A DNA stretch of 64,000 nucleotides from positions 930,001 to 994,000 of the forward strand of contig NZ_CP097349.1 of NCBI RefSeq assembly GCF_023516215.1, written 5' to 3'. The notes under the pieces were generated by a model that was given only the letters and a program-made list of their open reading frames with translations, did no database searches and was not told the DNA's origin. A program made the position numbers and the translations under genes. Of this stretch, positions 17,987 to 26,549 are shown piece after piece (position 1 is the stretch's first letter; each line of letters starts with the position of its first letter). The DNA comes from Cytobacillus pseudoceanisediminis. GTDB taxonomy: Bacteria > Bacillota > Bacilli > Bacillales > Cytobacillaceae.

Positions 17987-18583
17987 GTGTCTTTATTATC
18001 TTTTTTCTTATATGTTTTTGTTACCAGCTTTACACCAGGTCCAAACAATATTATGGCCATGGTATTCGCTAACCGGTTCGGTTTAAGAAATACGATTCGA
18101 TTTTGTTTGGGCGTAAGCGCAGGGTTCTTTGTCATAATGATACTTTGCAGCTATTTTAATCTATTGCTTCATCAATTCATTCCAAGGGTTGAATTAATCA
18201 TGACCATCATTGGGGTCATTTATATGCTGTTTTTGGCTTATAAAATCATGACAAGTAAATCGGATGACCAGAACAATAATGATGATAAGCATAACGGCTT
18301 TTTTATCGGGATGCTTTTACAATTTATTAATCCAAAGGGGATCTTATATGGGGTTACAGTGATATCAACCTTTATCCTTCCATACCATACCTCACATACG
18401 AGTCTGATATTCTTTTCCATTTTCCTTGCATTTGTTGGTTTCCTGAGCACCTTTTGCTGGAGTGTTTTTGGATCGATTTTTCAATCCTTCCTGGCGAAGT
18501 ATAGAAATCAGTTTAATATGATAATGGCTTTATTGCTGGTGTATAGTGCCGGGTCGATTCTTGTGGGGTACTTCATTCGGTAA
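17987..18583 (+). CDS. LysE-family amino acid / metabolite exporter
   Basis: 198 residues from GTG 17987, preceded by GAGGAGG; the open frame from 17939 runs through the operator region and was rejected. Six hydrophobic segments and the family signature TSFTPGPNNIMAMVFANRFG near the N-terminus mark the LysE/RhtB superfamily. Such proteins export amino acids or related metabolites by proton exchange. The divergent XRE-cupin regulator suggests induction by the exported compound. A paralogous arrangement exists at 53415-54697. Confidence 0.88.
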   Translation: MSLLSFFLYVFVTSFTPGPNNIMAMVFANRFGLRNTIRFCLGVSAGFFVIMILCSYFNLLLHQFIPRVELIMTIIGVIYMLFLAYKIMTSKSDDQNNNDDKHNGFFIGMLLQFINPKGILYGVTVISTFILPYHTSHTSLIFFSIFLAFVGFLSTFCWSVFGSIFQSFLAKYRNQFNMIMALLLVYSAGSILVGYFIR

Positions 18584-18603
18584 ATGATTGAGCGGTCTTA
18601 ATA

Positions 18604-18632
18604 ATGGGGTACAGCCAAATGCTGTACCCCAT
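18604..18632. terminator. Perfect 12 bp hairpin after the LysE gene
   Basis: ATGGGGTACAGC-CAAAT-GCTGTACCCCAT lies 20 bp after the stop. The stem is perfect, but no T-run follows, so it may be an RNA-end stabiliser or a weak terminator rather than a canonical one. Confidence 0.6.
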
Positions 18633-18748
18633 ACATGTTCAGTAGGTTTTATCCATTTTATTTATCATAAGTTGCCTTTATAATATTATCTAACTATTGA
18701 AAGAAATAAGAAATTCATAGATAAGTATTTATCCAAAGGGGGAATCTT

Positions 18749-20326
18749 ATGATTACAGTCAAAGACTTTGCTGATGTGTTAGAAAGGGATCATATTTTGC
18801 TGGTGAGCGGCGGCAGGCAAAATATGAATAGAGAGATTGCCTATTTAACCAGCATGGAGCTTACAGAAAAAACATCCCGTATGAAAGAAAAAGGGTTTGT
18901 TATGACTACGTTTCATGCATTTAAAGATGTGAATCAAATGATTAGCCATTTAGAATGGATGCAGGAGATCGGAATCAGTGCAATTGGTTTTCATACAGCA
19001 GCATTGAAAACAATTCCAAAGGAAGTTATTGATTACTCCCATACCCATTCTTTCCCGCTTTTTGAAATCCCCCAAGAGGTCCCTTACTATATCATCCACG
19101 AAAAATACAATAAGCTAGTTAATCAAAGGGAAAATGAACAGGCTTCGAAAATCCATAAATTAAATGAAAAACTGATGGAAATTGTTCTGCTGGAAAAGGA
19201 TTTAAATTCGATTGTAAAAGTAATAGGAGAATATATAAACAATGTTGTGTGCGTATTAGATCCGTATTTTGATTTGATGGCATATTGGAAGACGAAAGAG
19301 CAAACCAGAGATGAGATTAAGCACCTGATTAATTTAATCATAAACCAGCATAAAGAGAACGTGTTAAAAGTGCGCTTCACCAATCGTGAAACCAATATAG
19401 CAGTGAAAATGGATGGTCTTGCTGAACAGAATTTCAAGGTAGCCCCGCTGTTTTCTAAGATGAACTTTCTTGGTTATCTGATTATTTGTCAAAATGGAAC
19501 AACCGATAAGTATTCAGAAGAGGTCATTAAGAATGGTATTCGTGCTTTAAGCTTAGCTGCCTATAATAAAAATACATTGCTCCACTATCAAAAAAGCAAA
19601 GATAGCGAAATGCTTGAAGGTATTTTTCAAGGTGAGTCCGATGATAAGAGTCTATCTGACTTTTATATGGATCTTAAGAAGGTAAGATGCATTTTCCAGG
19701 TGCAATCCTCCTCTCCGGAAACACTTCAGTCAAAACTTCAAATGCTTTCTGAGAGTTTAATAGAAAATGAAACAAACTCCCGATTATGGATTTATAACAG
19801 AAAAATTGTCGGGGTGATTGATTCGATTTTAGACAGAGACAGGTTAGCAAAAATGCTGACAGATTATCCAGGAATCCGTATCGGTGTAAGTGCGATAGAC
19901 GAGGTGAACCATTGCAGTAAATTGAAAGCGATGTATGACCAATCATCTGTTGGATTGCTGCATGGCCAAATCCATGATGAACAATTGGTGTTTTGGGATG
20001 AGATGGGGATTGAAAAAATAGCCTATAACTTACAATCCCATCACTTGTTTCAAAACTTTGATGAAGAATTACTGGGTCCATTGTTTGCCTATGATCAGGA
20101 AAAAAATGCTTCCTTAACTGAAACGCTGTATACATACTTAAAACATTTTTTCAATCTGCAAAAATCGAGCGGTGAATTATTTGTGCATCCAAATACGGTA
20201 AAGTACAGATTGCAGAAAATATACGAAATAATGCAAGTAGATATTCAAAATCCATCCAATTATTCCATGCTGATGCTGGCATTTTCCATACATAGCTATA
20301 AACAGAAGGCAGATCCATTTCAATAG
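18749..20326 (+). CDS. PucR-family transcriptional regulator
   Basis: 525 residues. The N-terminal PucR domain (residues 1-125; MITVKDFADVLERDHILLVSGG ... FHAFKDVNQM) is followed by a variable middle and a C-terminal HTH_30 (YFNLQKSSGELFVHPNTVKYRLQKI) of the CdaR/PucR class. Family members control purine, amino-acid or amide catabolism, usually activating adjacent genes in the presence of substrate. It stands directly upstream of a hydrolase-symporter-hydrolase operon, and a palindrome at 20393 just before that operon is the best operator candidate. AAAGGGGG precedes the ATG. The frame is intact. Confidence 0.92.
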   Translation: MITVKDFADVLERDHILLVSGGRQNMNREIAYLTSMELTEKTSRMKEKGFVMTTFHAFKDVNQMISHLEWMQEIGISAIGFHTAALKTIPKEVIDYSHTHSFPLFEIPQEVPYYIIHEKYNKLVNQRENEQASKIHKLNEKLMEIVLLEKDLNSIVKVIGEYINNVVCVLDPYFDLMAYWKTKEQTRDEIKHLINLIINQHKENVLKVRFTNRETNIAVKMDGLAEQNFKVAPLFSKMNFLGYLIICQNGTTDKYSEEVIKNGIRALSLAAYNKNTLLHYQKSKDSEMLEGIFQGESDDKSLSDFYMDLKKVRCIFQVQSSSPETLQSKLQMLSESLIENETNSRLWIYNRKIVGVIDSILDRDRLAKMLTDYPGIRIGVSAIDEVNHCSKLKAMYDQSSVGLLHGQIHDEQLVFWDEMGIEKIAYNLQSHHLFQNFDEELLGPLFAYDQEKNASLTETLYTYLKHFFNLQKSSGELFVHPNTVKYRLQKIYEIMQVDIQNPSNYSMLMLAFSIHSYKQKADPFQ

Positions 20327-20334
20327 AATTGTTT

Positions 20335-20362
20335 AAAAGAGACAAATTACTGTCTCTTTTTT
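20335..20362 (+). terminator. Terminator after the PucR gene
   Basis: AAAAGAGAC-AAATTACT-GTCTCTTTTTT, starting 9 bp after the stop. It separates the regulator transcript from the hydrolase operon. Confidence 0.85.
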
Positions 20363-20392
20363 GTTTGTAGTGTACAATGATAAAAAATCTTT

Positions 20393-20425
20393 CTATTGTT
20401 ATGATTTTGAATAATCAAACAATAG
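20393..20425 (+). promoter_or_regulatory. Extended palindrome before the amidohydrolase operon
   Basis: CTATTGTT-A-TGATT-TTGAAT-AATCA-AACAATAG: two nested inverted pairs (8 and 5 bp) in 33 bp. The right arm overlaps the ribosome binding site of the gene at 20438. It could be an operator for the PucR regulator encoded upstream or an mRNA hairpin that masks the ribosome site; there is no T-run, so it is not a terminator. Confidence 0.6.
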
Positions 20426-20437
20426 GAGGGCTTTACA

Positions 20438-21622
20438 ATGCCGGCAAACACGAAATGGATCTTAATAAATGGCAGCATTATTGACGGGCTAAATGATGAG
20501 GTGGTGGAGAATTCATACATTAAGGTTGAAAATGGGAAAATTACAGAGGTGCAGCGAGGGGAGCCAGGTGAAACAGAAGGGTTTGAAGTCATTGATTGTA
20601 CCGGAAAACATATACTTCCCGGCCTGATTGACTGTCATGTACATCTCGTTTGGAATGGCAGTGCAGACCCGCAATCTGTCATAAAAAACGAAGAAAATGA
20701 CAGAATCGCTTTAGAAGCCTACAAGCATGCATTAGATACACTGAAATTAGGAGTCACTACGGTAAGAGATTTGGGTGCACCGGATCGCACTGTATTACAT
20801 GTAAGGAATGTCATTGATTCCGGCTTGCTTGCAGGACCTACCATTATTGCTTCTGGAGCACCTATTTGTATGACAGGCGGACATGTTTATTATTTAGGCT
20901 ATGAATCGGACGGGCCGGACGAAGTCCGCAAGAATACTAGAAGGGTGCTTAAAGAAGGGGCGGACCTGGTGAAGGTGATGGCAACGGGCGGTATTTATAC
21001 CAAAGGGGAAGAACCTGGTTCCGTCCAATTAACAATTGAAGAACTGAGTGCTGCAAAAGAAGAGGCACTTAAGAAAAATAAGAAGGTCTCCGCCCATGCA
21101 GATGGAATTGAAGGAATCATGAATTGTTTAGAGGTCGGGATTGACACAATTGAACATGGAATTTACGCAGATCGTCAGGCTCTTGAAATCATGAAAAATC
21201 AGGGAACCTTTTTAGTGCCGACAATGGCTGTCATGAGACAGCTTATTAGCAGCCCGGACATTCCGGCATATGCTCTTGAGAAAGCGAAGCAGGTAGTGGG
21301 ACCGCATTTCTCGATGCTGCAGGAGGCTGTTCAAATCGGAGTGAAGATTGCGACAGGTACTGACTGTGGCTCTCCATTAACCCCGCCTCGCTATTATTAT
21401 GATGAATTAGCGATTATGCATGAAGCGGGAATGTCGGAAATGGAAGTCATCAAAGCATCTACGAATGTTGCCGCTGAATGTCTCGGGATTGAAGATCAGC
21501 GCGGCAGTATTTCTCCAGGAAAGTTTGCCGATTTGCTGATTGTAGACAGCAATCCTTTAAATGATTTAAATAGTTTGCGGGGAGACAAGCTGGTTATGAA
21601 AAATGGTGTTTTGGTCAGCTGA
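20438..21622 (+). CDS. Metal-dependent amidohydrolase (prolidase / imidazolonepropionase-like)
   Basis: 394 residues, amidohydrolase superfamily. Ligands visible: HVH at residues 67-69 (GLIDCHVHL), a probable carbamylated Lys in LVKVMATGG, His in VSAHADG, His in DTIEHGIY, and Asp in ATGTDCGSP. MTGGHVYYLG and GSISPGKFADLLIVD are typical of the group annotated as Xaa-Pro or Xaa-Arg dipeptidases and imidazolonepropionase-like hydrolases. The protein is cytoplasmic. It heads an operon with an SSS symporter, an M24 hydrolase and a paralogous amidohydrolase at 24417, so it probably hydrolyses an imported dipeptide or amide. The exact substrate is not inferable. Confidence 0.88.
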   Translation: MPANTKWILINGSIIDGLNDEVVENSYIKVENGKITEVQRGEPGETEGFEVIDCTGKHILPGLIDCHVHLVWNGSADPQSVIKNEENDRIALEAYKHALDTLKLGVTTVRDLGAPDRTVLHVRNVIDSGLLAGPTIIASGAPICMTGGHVYYLGYESDGPDEVRKNTRRVLKEGADLVKVMATGGIYTKGEEPGSVQLTIEELSAAKEEALKKNKKVSAHADGIEGIMNCLEVGIDTIEHGIYADRQALEIMKNQGTFLVPTMAVMRQLISSPDIPAYALEKAKQVVGPHFSMLQEAVQIGVKIATGTDCGSPLTPPRYYYDELAIMHEAGMSEMEVIKASTNVAAECLGIEDQRGSISPGKFADLLIVDSNPLNDLNSLRGDKLVMKNGVLVS

Positions 21623-21782
21623 AGTCTTCACGATGCTGAAACGGAAACTGCAACGGGGCTCTGCAAGTGCGGGGTCTCCCTTGGATACCATTAAATAGGA
21701 AACATGGTTCACTGTTCCAGGATAAAATCTGTTTTAAGCTTCCACACAGCCTTATATAAAAATAGTAAAAGGAGTGAGCTTA

Positions 21783-23189
21783 TTGAACACTTATTTAGTT
21801 GCAGTCATTCTTTATCTGATCCTGATGGCGCTGATTGGTGTGTATTTCGCAAAAAAATCGGTGAAAAACAGTGATGATTTCATGGTTGCAGGACGAAGTC
21901 TGCCTCTATTCGTTGTAATGGGTACTCTTCTGGCAACGTTTGTCGGCTCTGGAACTGTCGTCGGCGGAGCAAGCTTTATTTACCAATACGGACCGTTTGC
22001 CGCTATTTTTAATCTGTCAGGCGGAATTGTTGGAGCGATCATTCTGTATTTTATAGCTTCTAAAATCCGCCAGATTGAAATCTATACAGTACCAGATCTT
22101 TTGGAACGGCGCTTTGGAAAAACAGCACTTTATATATCATCCGTTATTATCATCTTTGCCTTTGTCGGAATAACAGCTTATCAGTTTACAGGCGGAGCCT
22201 ATGTGCTGCAATTAACTACCGGCATTCCATTGGAAGTTGGAGCCATTATTATGTGTGCACTGGTTATCTTTTTAACCGTAAGCGGCGGTCTATTTTCAGT
22301 TGCGTATACGGATGCACTTAGTGCCATTCTCATTATCATTGGCTTTCTTTTTGGGGTTCCCTTTGCATTGAATGCTGTTGGGGGATTTGAAGGATTATCT
22401 CTATCTTTGCCTGAAATGAATAAGACCTGGAATGGCGGTTTATCATTTCCTCAGCTTCTCGGCTTCTTCCTGCCATTGTTTTTACTCGTTTTGGGTGATC
22501 AAAACATGTACCAGCGATTTTCCGCTGCAAAAGATCCGAATGTAGCCCGGAAATCCACGATCGGATTTTTTGTTGGCAGTGTGTTTGTCATTAGTTTAAC
22601 CATCATCTTAGCAACTACCTCCATTGTGCTTTTTCCGGACATAAAACCCGATACAGCCATTTTATCCCTTGCGATCGATGGTGTCCCCCTTGTAGTCGGA
22701 TTGCTTATTCTCTGTTCAGCCGTTGCCTTTATTATCACAACAGCCACTTCTTATCTGTTATCAGCATCAGGAAATATCGTTAGTGACTTAATCCAGCGCT
22801 CAAGTAAAAGCAAGCTATCAGAGAGTAAACTTCTATGGTACAACCGTGTCATTGTCGTGATTTTAGGGGTCCTTGCGTATGTATTAGGGCAATTCTTCCC
22901 AAGTGTCCTGGCCATCCAAATGTAATCGTATACGATGTATGGCGCGTCCTTAACTCCTGCCATTCTGGCAACCGTATTATGGAAGAATGCCACAAAAGCA
23001 GGCGTGATCAGCTCCATGATTGTGGGTGGGTCTGCAACTATGATCTGGGAAATCGGCCTTGACCGGCCTTTAGATTGGAATAGTGTCCTGTTTGCCTTGC
23101 CATTGTCCGTTTTAACACTCATTATTGTCAGCCTGTTAACCAGAAACAAAAATGTCTCAGCAGACCTTACGACAGATCATACAAGCTAA
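21783..23189 (+). CDS. Sodium:solute symporter (SSS family), interrupted by one in-frame stop
   Basis: About 468 codons, ~13 TM helices. Start chosen at TTG 21783, eight bases after AAAAGGAG; a GTG at 21774 overlaps that site. SSS features include VKNSDDFMVAGRSLP, the GSGTVVGGASFIYQYG helix, and GDQNMYQRFSAAKDP. The TAA at 22923-22925 falls inside LAIQM-stop-SYTMYGASLTPAI, where the family has an aromatic residue; sequence continues in the same frame to 23189. It is therefore a single base substitution (TAT or TAC to TAA), either an error or a recent inactivation. It imports an organic solute with Na+, presumably the substrate of the flanking hydrolases. Confidence 0.85.
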
Positions 23190-23215
23190 AAGGATTTTAA
23201 AAGGAGTTGGAAAGC

Positions 23216-24346
23216 GTGAATTCAACGAAACGAATCAATCGATTAAAAGAGTATATGAAAGAACAAGCCATTTCTGCTGTATTTGTCTTTAATCCTGACC
23301 ATCAATTTTATTTAACGAATTTTAAAGCTTTAATTTATTCACGGCCCATCATCTTTCATTTACAGGAAAAGACAGCCATGATTGTTCCTGGCCTTGAAGA
23401 AACCCATGCAATGGAACATTCACATGCAGATGATGTGCTGGTCTATTATGAGCATCCTGATGCTGGCAGGGATGAGACATCACATATGGAGCATATAAGT
23501 GCATTGGTAAAACAAAGTCCTAAATCATCAAAAATTGGTGTGGATTTAGCCTTTATTCCTGGTGAGGTTCTTCTCTATCTTCAGGTATCAGGCTATCAGG
23601 TAGTTGACATCGGGCAATTCATTTATCAAATGCGATTTATCAAAGATGAAGATGAAATTCACATGCTGGAGCAGGCCGGACAATTAGTGAACCTTGCAGT
23701 AAGCAAGTCATTAGCGCAAATTCAAGCGGGAACTACAGAAATGGAAATAGATGCAGCGGGAAATGCGGCCCTGTTTGAAGTAACTGCGGCCCAATATCCG
23801 GATTCAGTTATTGATATTGTGGTTATGTCACCTTCTGGGTTAAAACGAAGCATCATGCCGCACGTCTTCTCCAACACAAGAAAAATTGAAGCGGGAGATG
23901 TCATTATTCACAGCAGACAGGTTGGGCTAAATGGATATCGAGCAGAGTTAGAGAGAACCGTGATTGTCGGAAAGCCGACTTCCCAACAGGAAAAAGCGTT
24001 TCAGGCTGCGATAGAATCTCAGCAGCGTGCGATTGATTTTATTAAGCCAGGTGTGAAATTTTCAGAGGTAGATGGTGTTGCCCGTGAAGTGTTTGAAAAA
24101 GCGGGACTGGAAAAATATGCGATTCACCGTACCGGACACGGAATAGGTATATCAGCTCATGAGCAGCCATTTTTGCGTTATGACCATCATGATGTGGTAG
24201 AGGAAGGAATGGCATTCTCGATTGAACCCGGGATTTATATACCTGGGGTTGGCGGTTTTAGACACTCTGATACTGTTCTTATTACATCTGATGGATGCCG
24301 ATTAATTACAGAATATCCGTGTGATATGGAGTCGCTGCTTTTCTAA
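23216..24346 (+). CDS. M24-fold (Xaa-Pro peptidase / creatinase-like) hydrolase
   Basis: 376 residues from GTG 23216 (AAAGGAG ten bases upstream). A creatinase-type N-terminal domain (residues 1-130) is followed by a pita-bread catalytic domain. HRTGHGIG (His) and FSIEPGIYI (Glu) are conserved. The two metal Asp of true prolyl peptidases are replaced: H232 in VIIHSRQ and E244 in GYRAELERT. The last Glu ligand is also changed (GGFRHSDTV). This resembles creatinase and ectoine-hydrolase-like members that work without the dinuclear metal site. A paralogue with the same changes is at 57808. Probable role: C-N cleavage of a small imported substrate. Confidence 0.88.
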   Translation: MNSTKRINRLKEYMKEQAISAVFVFNPDHQFYLTNFKALIYSRPIIFHLQEKTAMIVPGLEETHAMEHSHADDVLVYYEHPDAGRDETSHMEHISALVKQSPKSSKIGVDLAFIPGEVLLYLQVSGYQVVDIGQFIYQMRFIKDEDEIHMLEQAGQLVNLAVSKSLAQIQAGTTEMEIDAAGNAALFEVTAAQYPDSVIDIVVMSPSGLKRSIMPHVFSNTRKIEAGDVIIHSRQVGLNGYRAELERTVIVGKPTSQQEKAFQAAIESQQRAIDFIKPGVKFSEVDGVAREVFEKAGLEKYAIHRTGHGIGISAHEQPFLRYDHHDVVEEGMAFSIEPGIYIPGVGGFRHSDTVLITSDGCRLITEYPCDMESLLF

Positions 24347-24416
24347 ATCATATATCAAACGAGAAAGGGAGAAGTATTGTACTTCTTCCTTTTAAAAGTG
24401 ATAGGAGGAACATGTG

Positions 24417-25623
24417 ATGGAGTTTGTAATTTCGAATGTGCAGCTATTATTTGGTGAAGAATTGGAATGTAAGAAGGGTTTAGCTCTTTTGATAAAGGAT
24501 GGGTTGATAAAAGATATTATCCCTGAATCCCAACTGCCGGCCACCGTGAAAGTCATCGATGGAAATGGAGGGTTTCTAGCTCCAGGTTTGATAGATTTAC
24601 ATATTCATATGATGTGGGACGGTTCATTGAATCCGGTTCAAACTTCCGAAACAGAAGGCTATGAGCAGATGCTGATAAGGGCTGTTGCCAATTGTCAAAC
24701 CTATCTCCATCACGGAATAACAACTGTCAGGGACATTGGCTCCATTGATGATATTGCTCTGCATGTGGCAAAAGGGATCAAAAGGGGGCTCATTTCAGGT
24801 CCTGATGTCATAGCCAGTGGAAAAACATTAACCATGACAGGCGGGCATGATCCGTTCTGGGCAAGATTTGTCGATGGGAAGGAAGAGGCGCTAAAAGGTG
24901 TGCGCGAACAAATTTTTAAAGGTGCTGAAGTGATTAAAGTAAGTTCTACTGGCGGGGTCTACGGAAGAATAGAAGGGGAACAGGTCGGCAATGCGGAACT
25001 TAGCCTGGAAGAGCAGGAAGTCATCTGTAATGAGGCGCATCGTTTTGGTCTCAAAGTTGCGTCCCATGCGATTGGCCGTGATGGAATACATAATTCGATA
25101 CTTGCGGGAGTCGATACGATTGAGCATGGCCATTTTCTGGATGATGAACTAGTTGCCTTAATGGAAGAACGGAATACCGCCTGGATTTCCAACATTGTTC
25201 GTTTATAAGCAAATTGCTACTCAGGAAGGGATCCCTTCTTATGCAAGAGACAAAGCAGAGGAAATCGTCAGCATTCATCGGAATGCATTTGAATCCTACT
25301 TTAACCGGAATATCGTAATTGGGGCGGGTTCAGATGCGGGTTCACCATGTACATCTCACCGGGCGCTGCTGGATGAATTGTATACCATGAATGAAATGAT
25401 TCCTGATGCGAAAGAGGTGCTAAAAACAGCAACAGTAAATGCCGGAAAAATTTTAGGACATGACGTTGGGCAAATTAAAGAGGGCTACAGGGCAAATCTG
25501 ATTTTACTTAAAGAAAATCCGCTTGAATGCCTGAGTAATTTAGAAAGTATAAAGATGGTTGTAATCAGGGGAAAAGTTCTCATGAAGTATACAAATAATA
25601 ACCTGGAAATGATAGCGGAATGA
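24417..25623 (+). CDS. Metal-dependent amidohydrolase, paralogue of 20438, one-base frameshift
   Basis: About 401 residues when repaired. The start is ATG 24417, eight bases after AGGAGG. Ligands: HIH in LIDLHIHMMWDG, Lys in VIKVSSTGG, His in VASHAIG, His in DTIEHGHF, and Asp in GAGSDAGSP (second frame). After NTAWI the frame breaks. Removing one T from TTT at 25186-25188 restores PTLFVYKQIATQEGIPSYA to the stop at 25623. This is the only insertion among the breaks in this window. It ends the symporter-M24-amidohydrolase set and is similar along its length to the gene at 20438, so the operon carries two related hydrolases. Confidence 0.87.
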
Positions 25624-25767
25624 GTAGTTTCTGAAGGAAGAGTTTTAATGGTGCAAATTTTATCTAGTAAATTATATTTTTAATATAAACACTTTACAGA
25701 TAGTTTTAACTATGATAAATTCTATTTATCGAATGATTCTGAAATTTCAAAAAGATGGTGTGAGTAA

Positions 25768-26130
25768 ATGAGTTGGACTGCTGGCCCATTTAAACAGGAA
25801 CTTATCAAGGACTATAACAATATTAACCTTCTTTTGTTTAACATTGGTGTCAAAAGTCAAAGAATCGACTTTTTGGGGGATAAGATATTAATTTTCGCCT
25901 ATCATAAGAGAATTCCTTCTCTTAAACATTTGGACGAGATTAATCGCTTTGTAACCCGAATGACTGACATTGCCATCATAGATAGTTATAAGGAACACTT
26001 AAGGAATGTCCTGGAAGAAAAATATGGAATGAAGGTACTTTCTATTTTAAAAGACTATGATCCCGTTACTGAACTTTCAGGTACTATCATTACCCTGGAT
26101 CGGGATACAAGTGCCTATATTTCCAGGTAA
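25768..26130 (+). CDS. DUF2294-like protein
   Basis: 120 residues, soluble. The pattern (VKSQRIDFLGDKILIFAYHKRIPSLKHL, SYKEHLRNVLEEKYGMKVLSILKDYDPVTELSGTIITLDRD) fits the DUF2294 family, small proteins of unknown function found in many bacilli. ATG 25768 follows GATGGTGTGAG. It lies 145 bp after the amidohydrolase gene, separated by an AT-rich stretch likely to hold its own promoter, and ends in a terminator, so it may be transcribed alone. Family assignment is from memory of the conserved spacing, hence moderate. Confidence 0.65.
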   Translation: MSWTAGPFKQELIKDYNNINLLLFNIGVKSQRIDFLGDKILIFAYHKRIPSLKHLDEINRFVTRMTDIAIIDSYKEHLRNVLEEKYGMKVLSILKDYDPVTELSGTIITLDRDTSAYISR

Positions 26131-26172
26131 CTAAATAGTGATGACTGGTCCATTGAACTCTTAAGAGTGCAT

Positions 26173-26233
26173 AAAAACCGTCAGTACAATCTTTCAGATT
26201 AGCGTCTGTTTGATTTGTGCTGACGGTTTTTTT
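26173..26233 (+). terminator. Long-stem terminator after the DUF2294 gene
   Basis: AAAAACCGTCAG (26173) pairs with CTGACGGTTTTTTT (26220) around a 35-base loop, with T-tail. Confidence 0.75.
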
Positions 26234-26242
26234 ATAAAAATT

Positions 26243-26523
26243 AGGCTGTTTTCGCAAGGTTTGTTGCTTTTTGTATATTATTTGCTGAGTTGATTGCAGC
26301 GGAAGGTGCGAGATCCTCGAAAATGCATTCGCATTTTCTTCGTGCGGTGTTTGTTCGAGGAAGCATATTCAATGTCCTGCGGGAGTAGCGGGACAGGTGA
26401 GACCCCGCAGACGCGGAGCGTCGAGGAGGCTCAACGCCCGCCCCGCGGAAAGCGAGCAGCCTGGAGCGGAAATCAACGGACAACATTGATAGGCGAAAAA
26501 CAACAATTTATACGAAAAGAGCC
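26243..26523. repeat. MITE-like repeat, copy 3, with a nested hairpin insertion
   Basis: The left arm AGGCTGTTTTCGCAAGG (26243) is imperfectly inverted at the right end (AAAACAACAATTTATACGAA, then AAGAGCC, to 26523); about 22 of 30 positions pair by eye. The core runs from GTTGATT (26289) to AATCAAC (26477). Relative to copy 1 the core carries about 60 extra bases (about 26314-26374) bounded by TCCTCGA/TCGAGGA and containing GAAAATGC-ATTC-GCATTTTC. No transposase gene is inside. It occupies most of the gap before the NIF3-like gene. Confidence 0.8.
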
Positions 26524-26549
26524 AAAAATAATAAGGAGGCAACAACATT

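Noticed and set aside
21670..21700. Fragment on the minus strand resembling the GGGAGACCCCGCA block of the repeat family
   Set aside because: Only about 15 bases match and the flanks do not; likely chance or too decayed to call.
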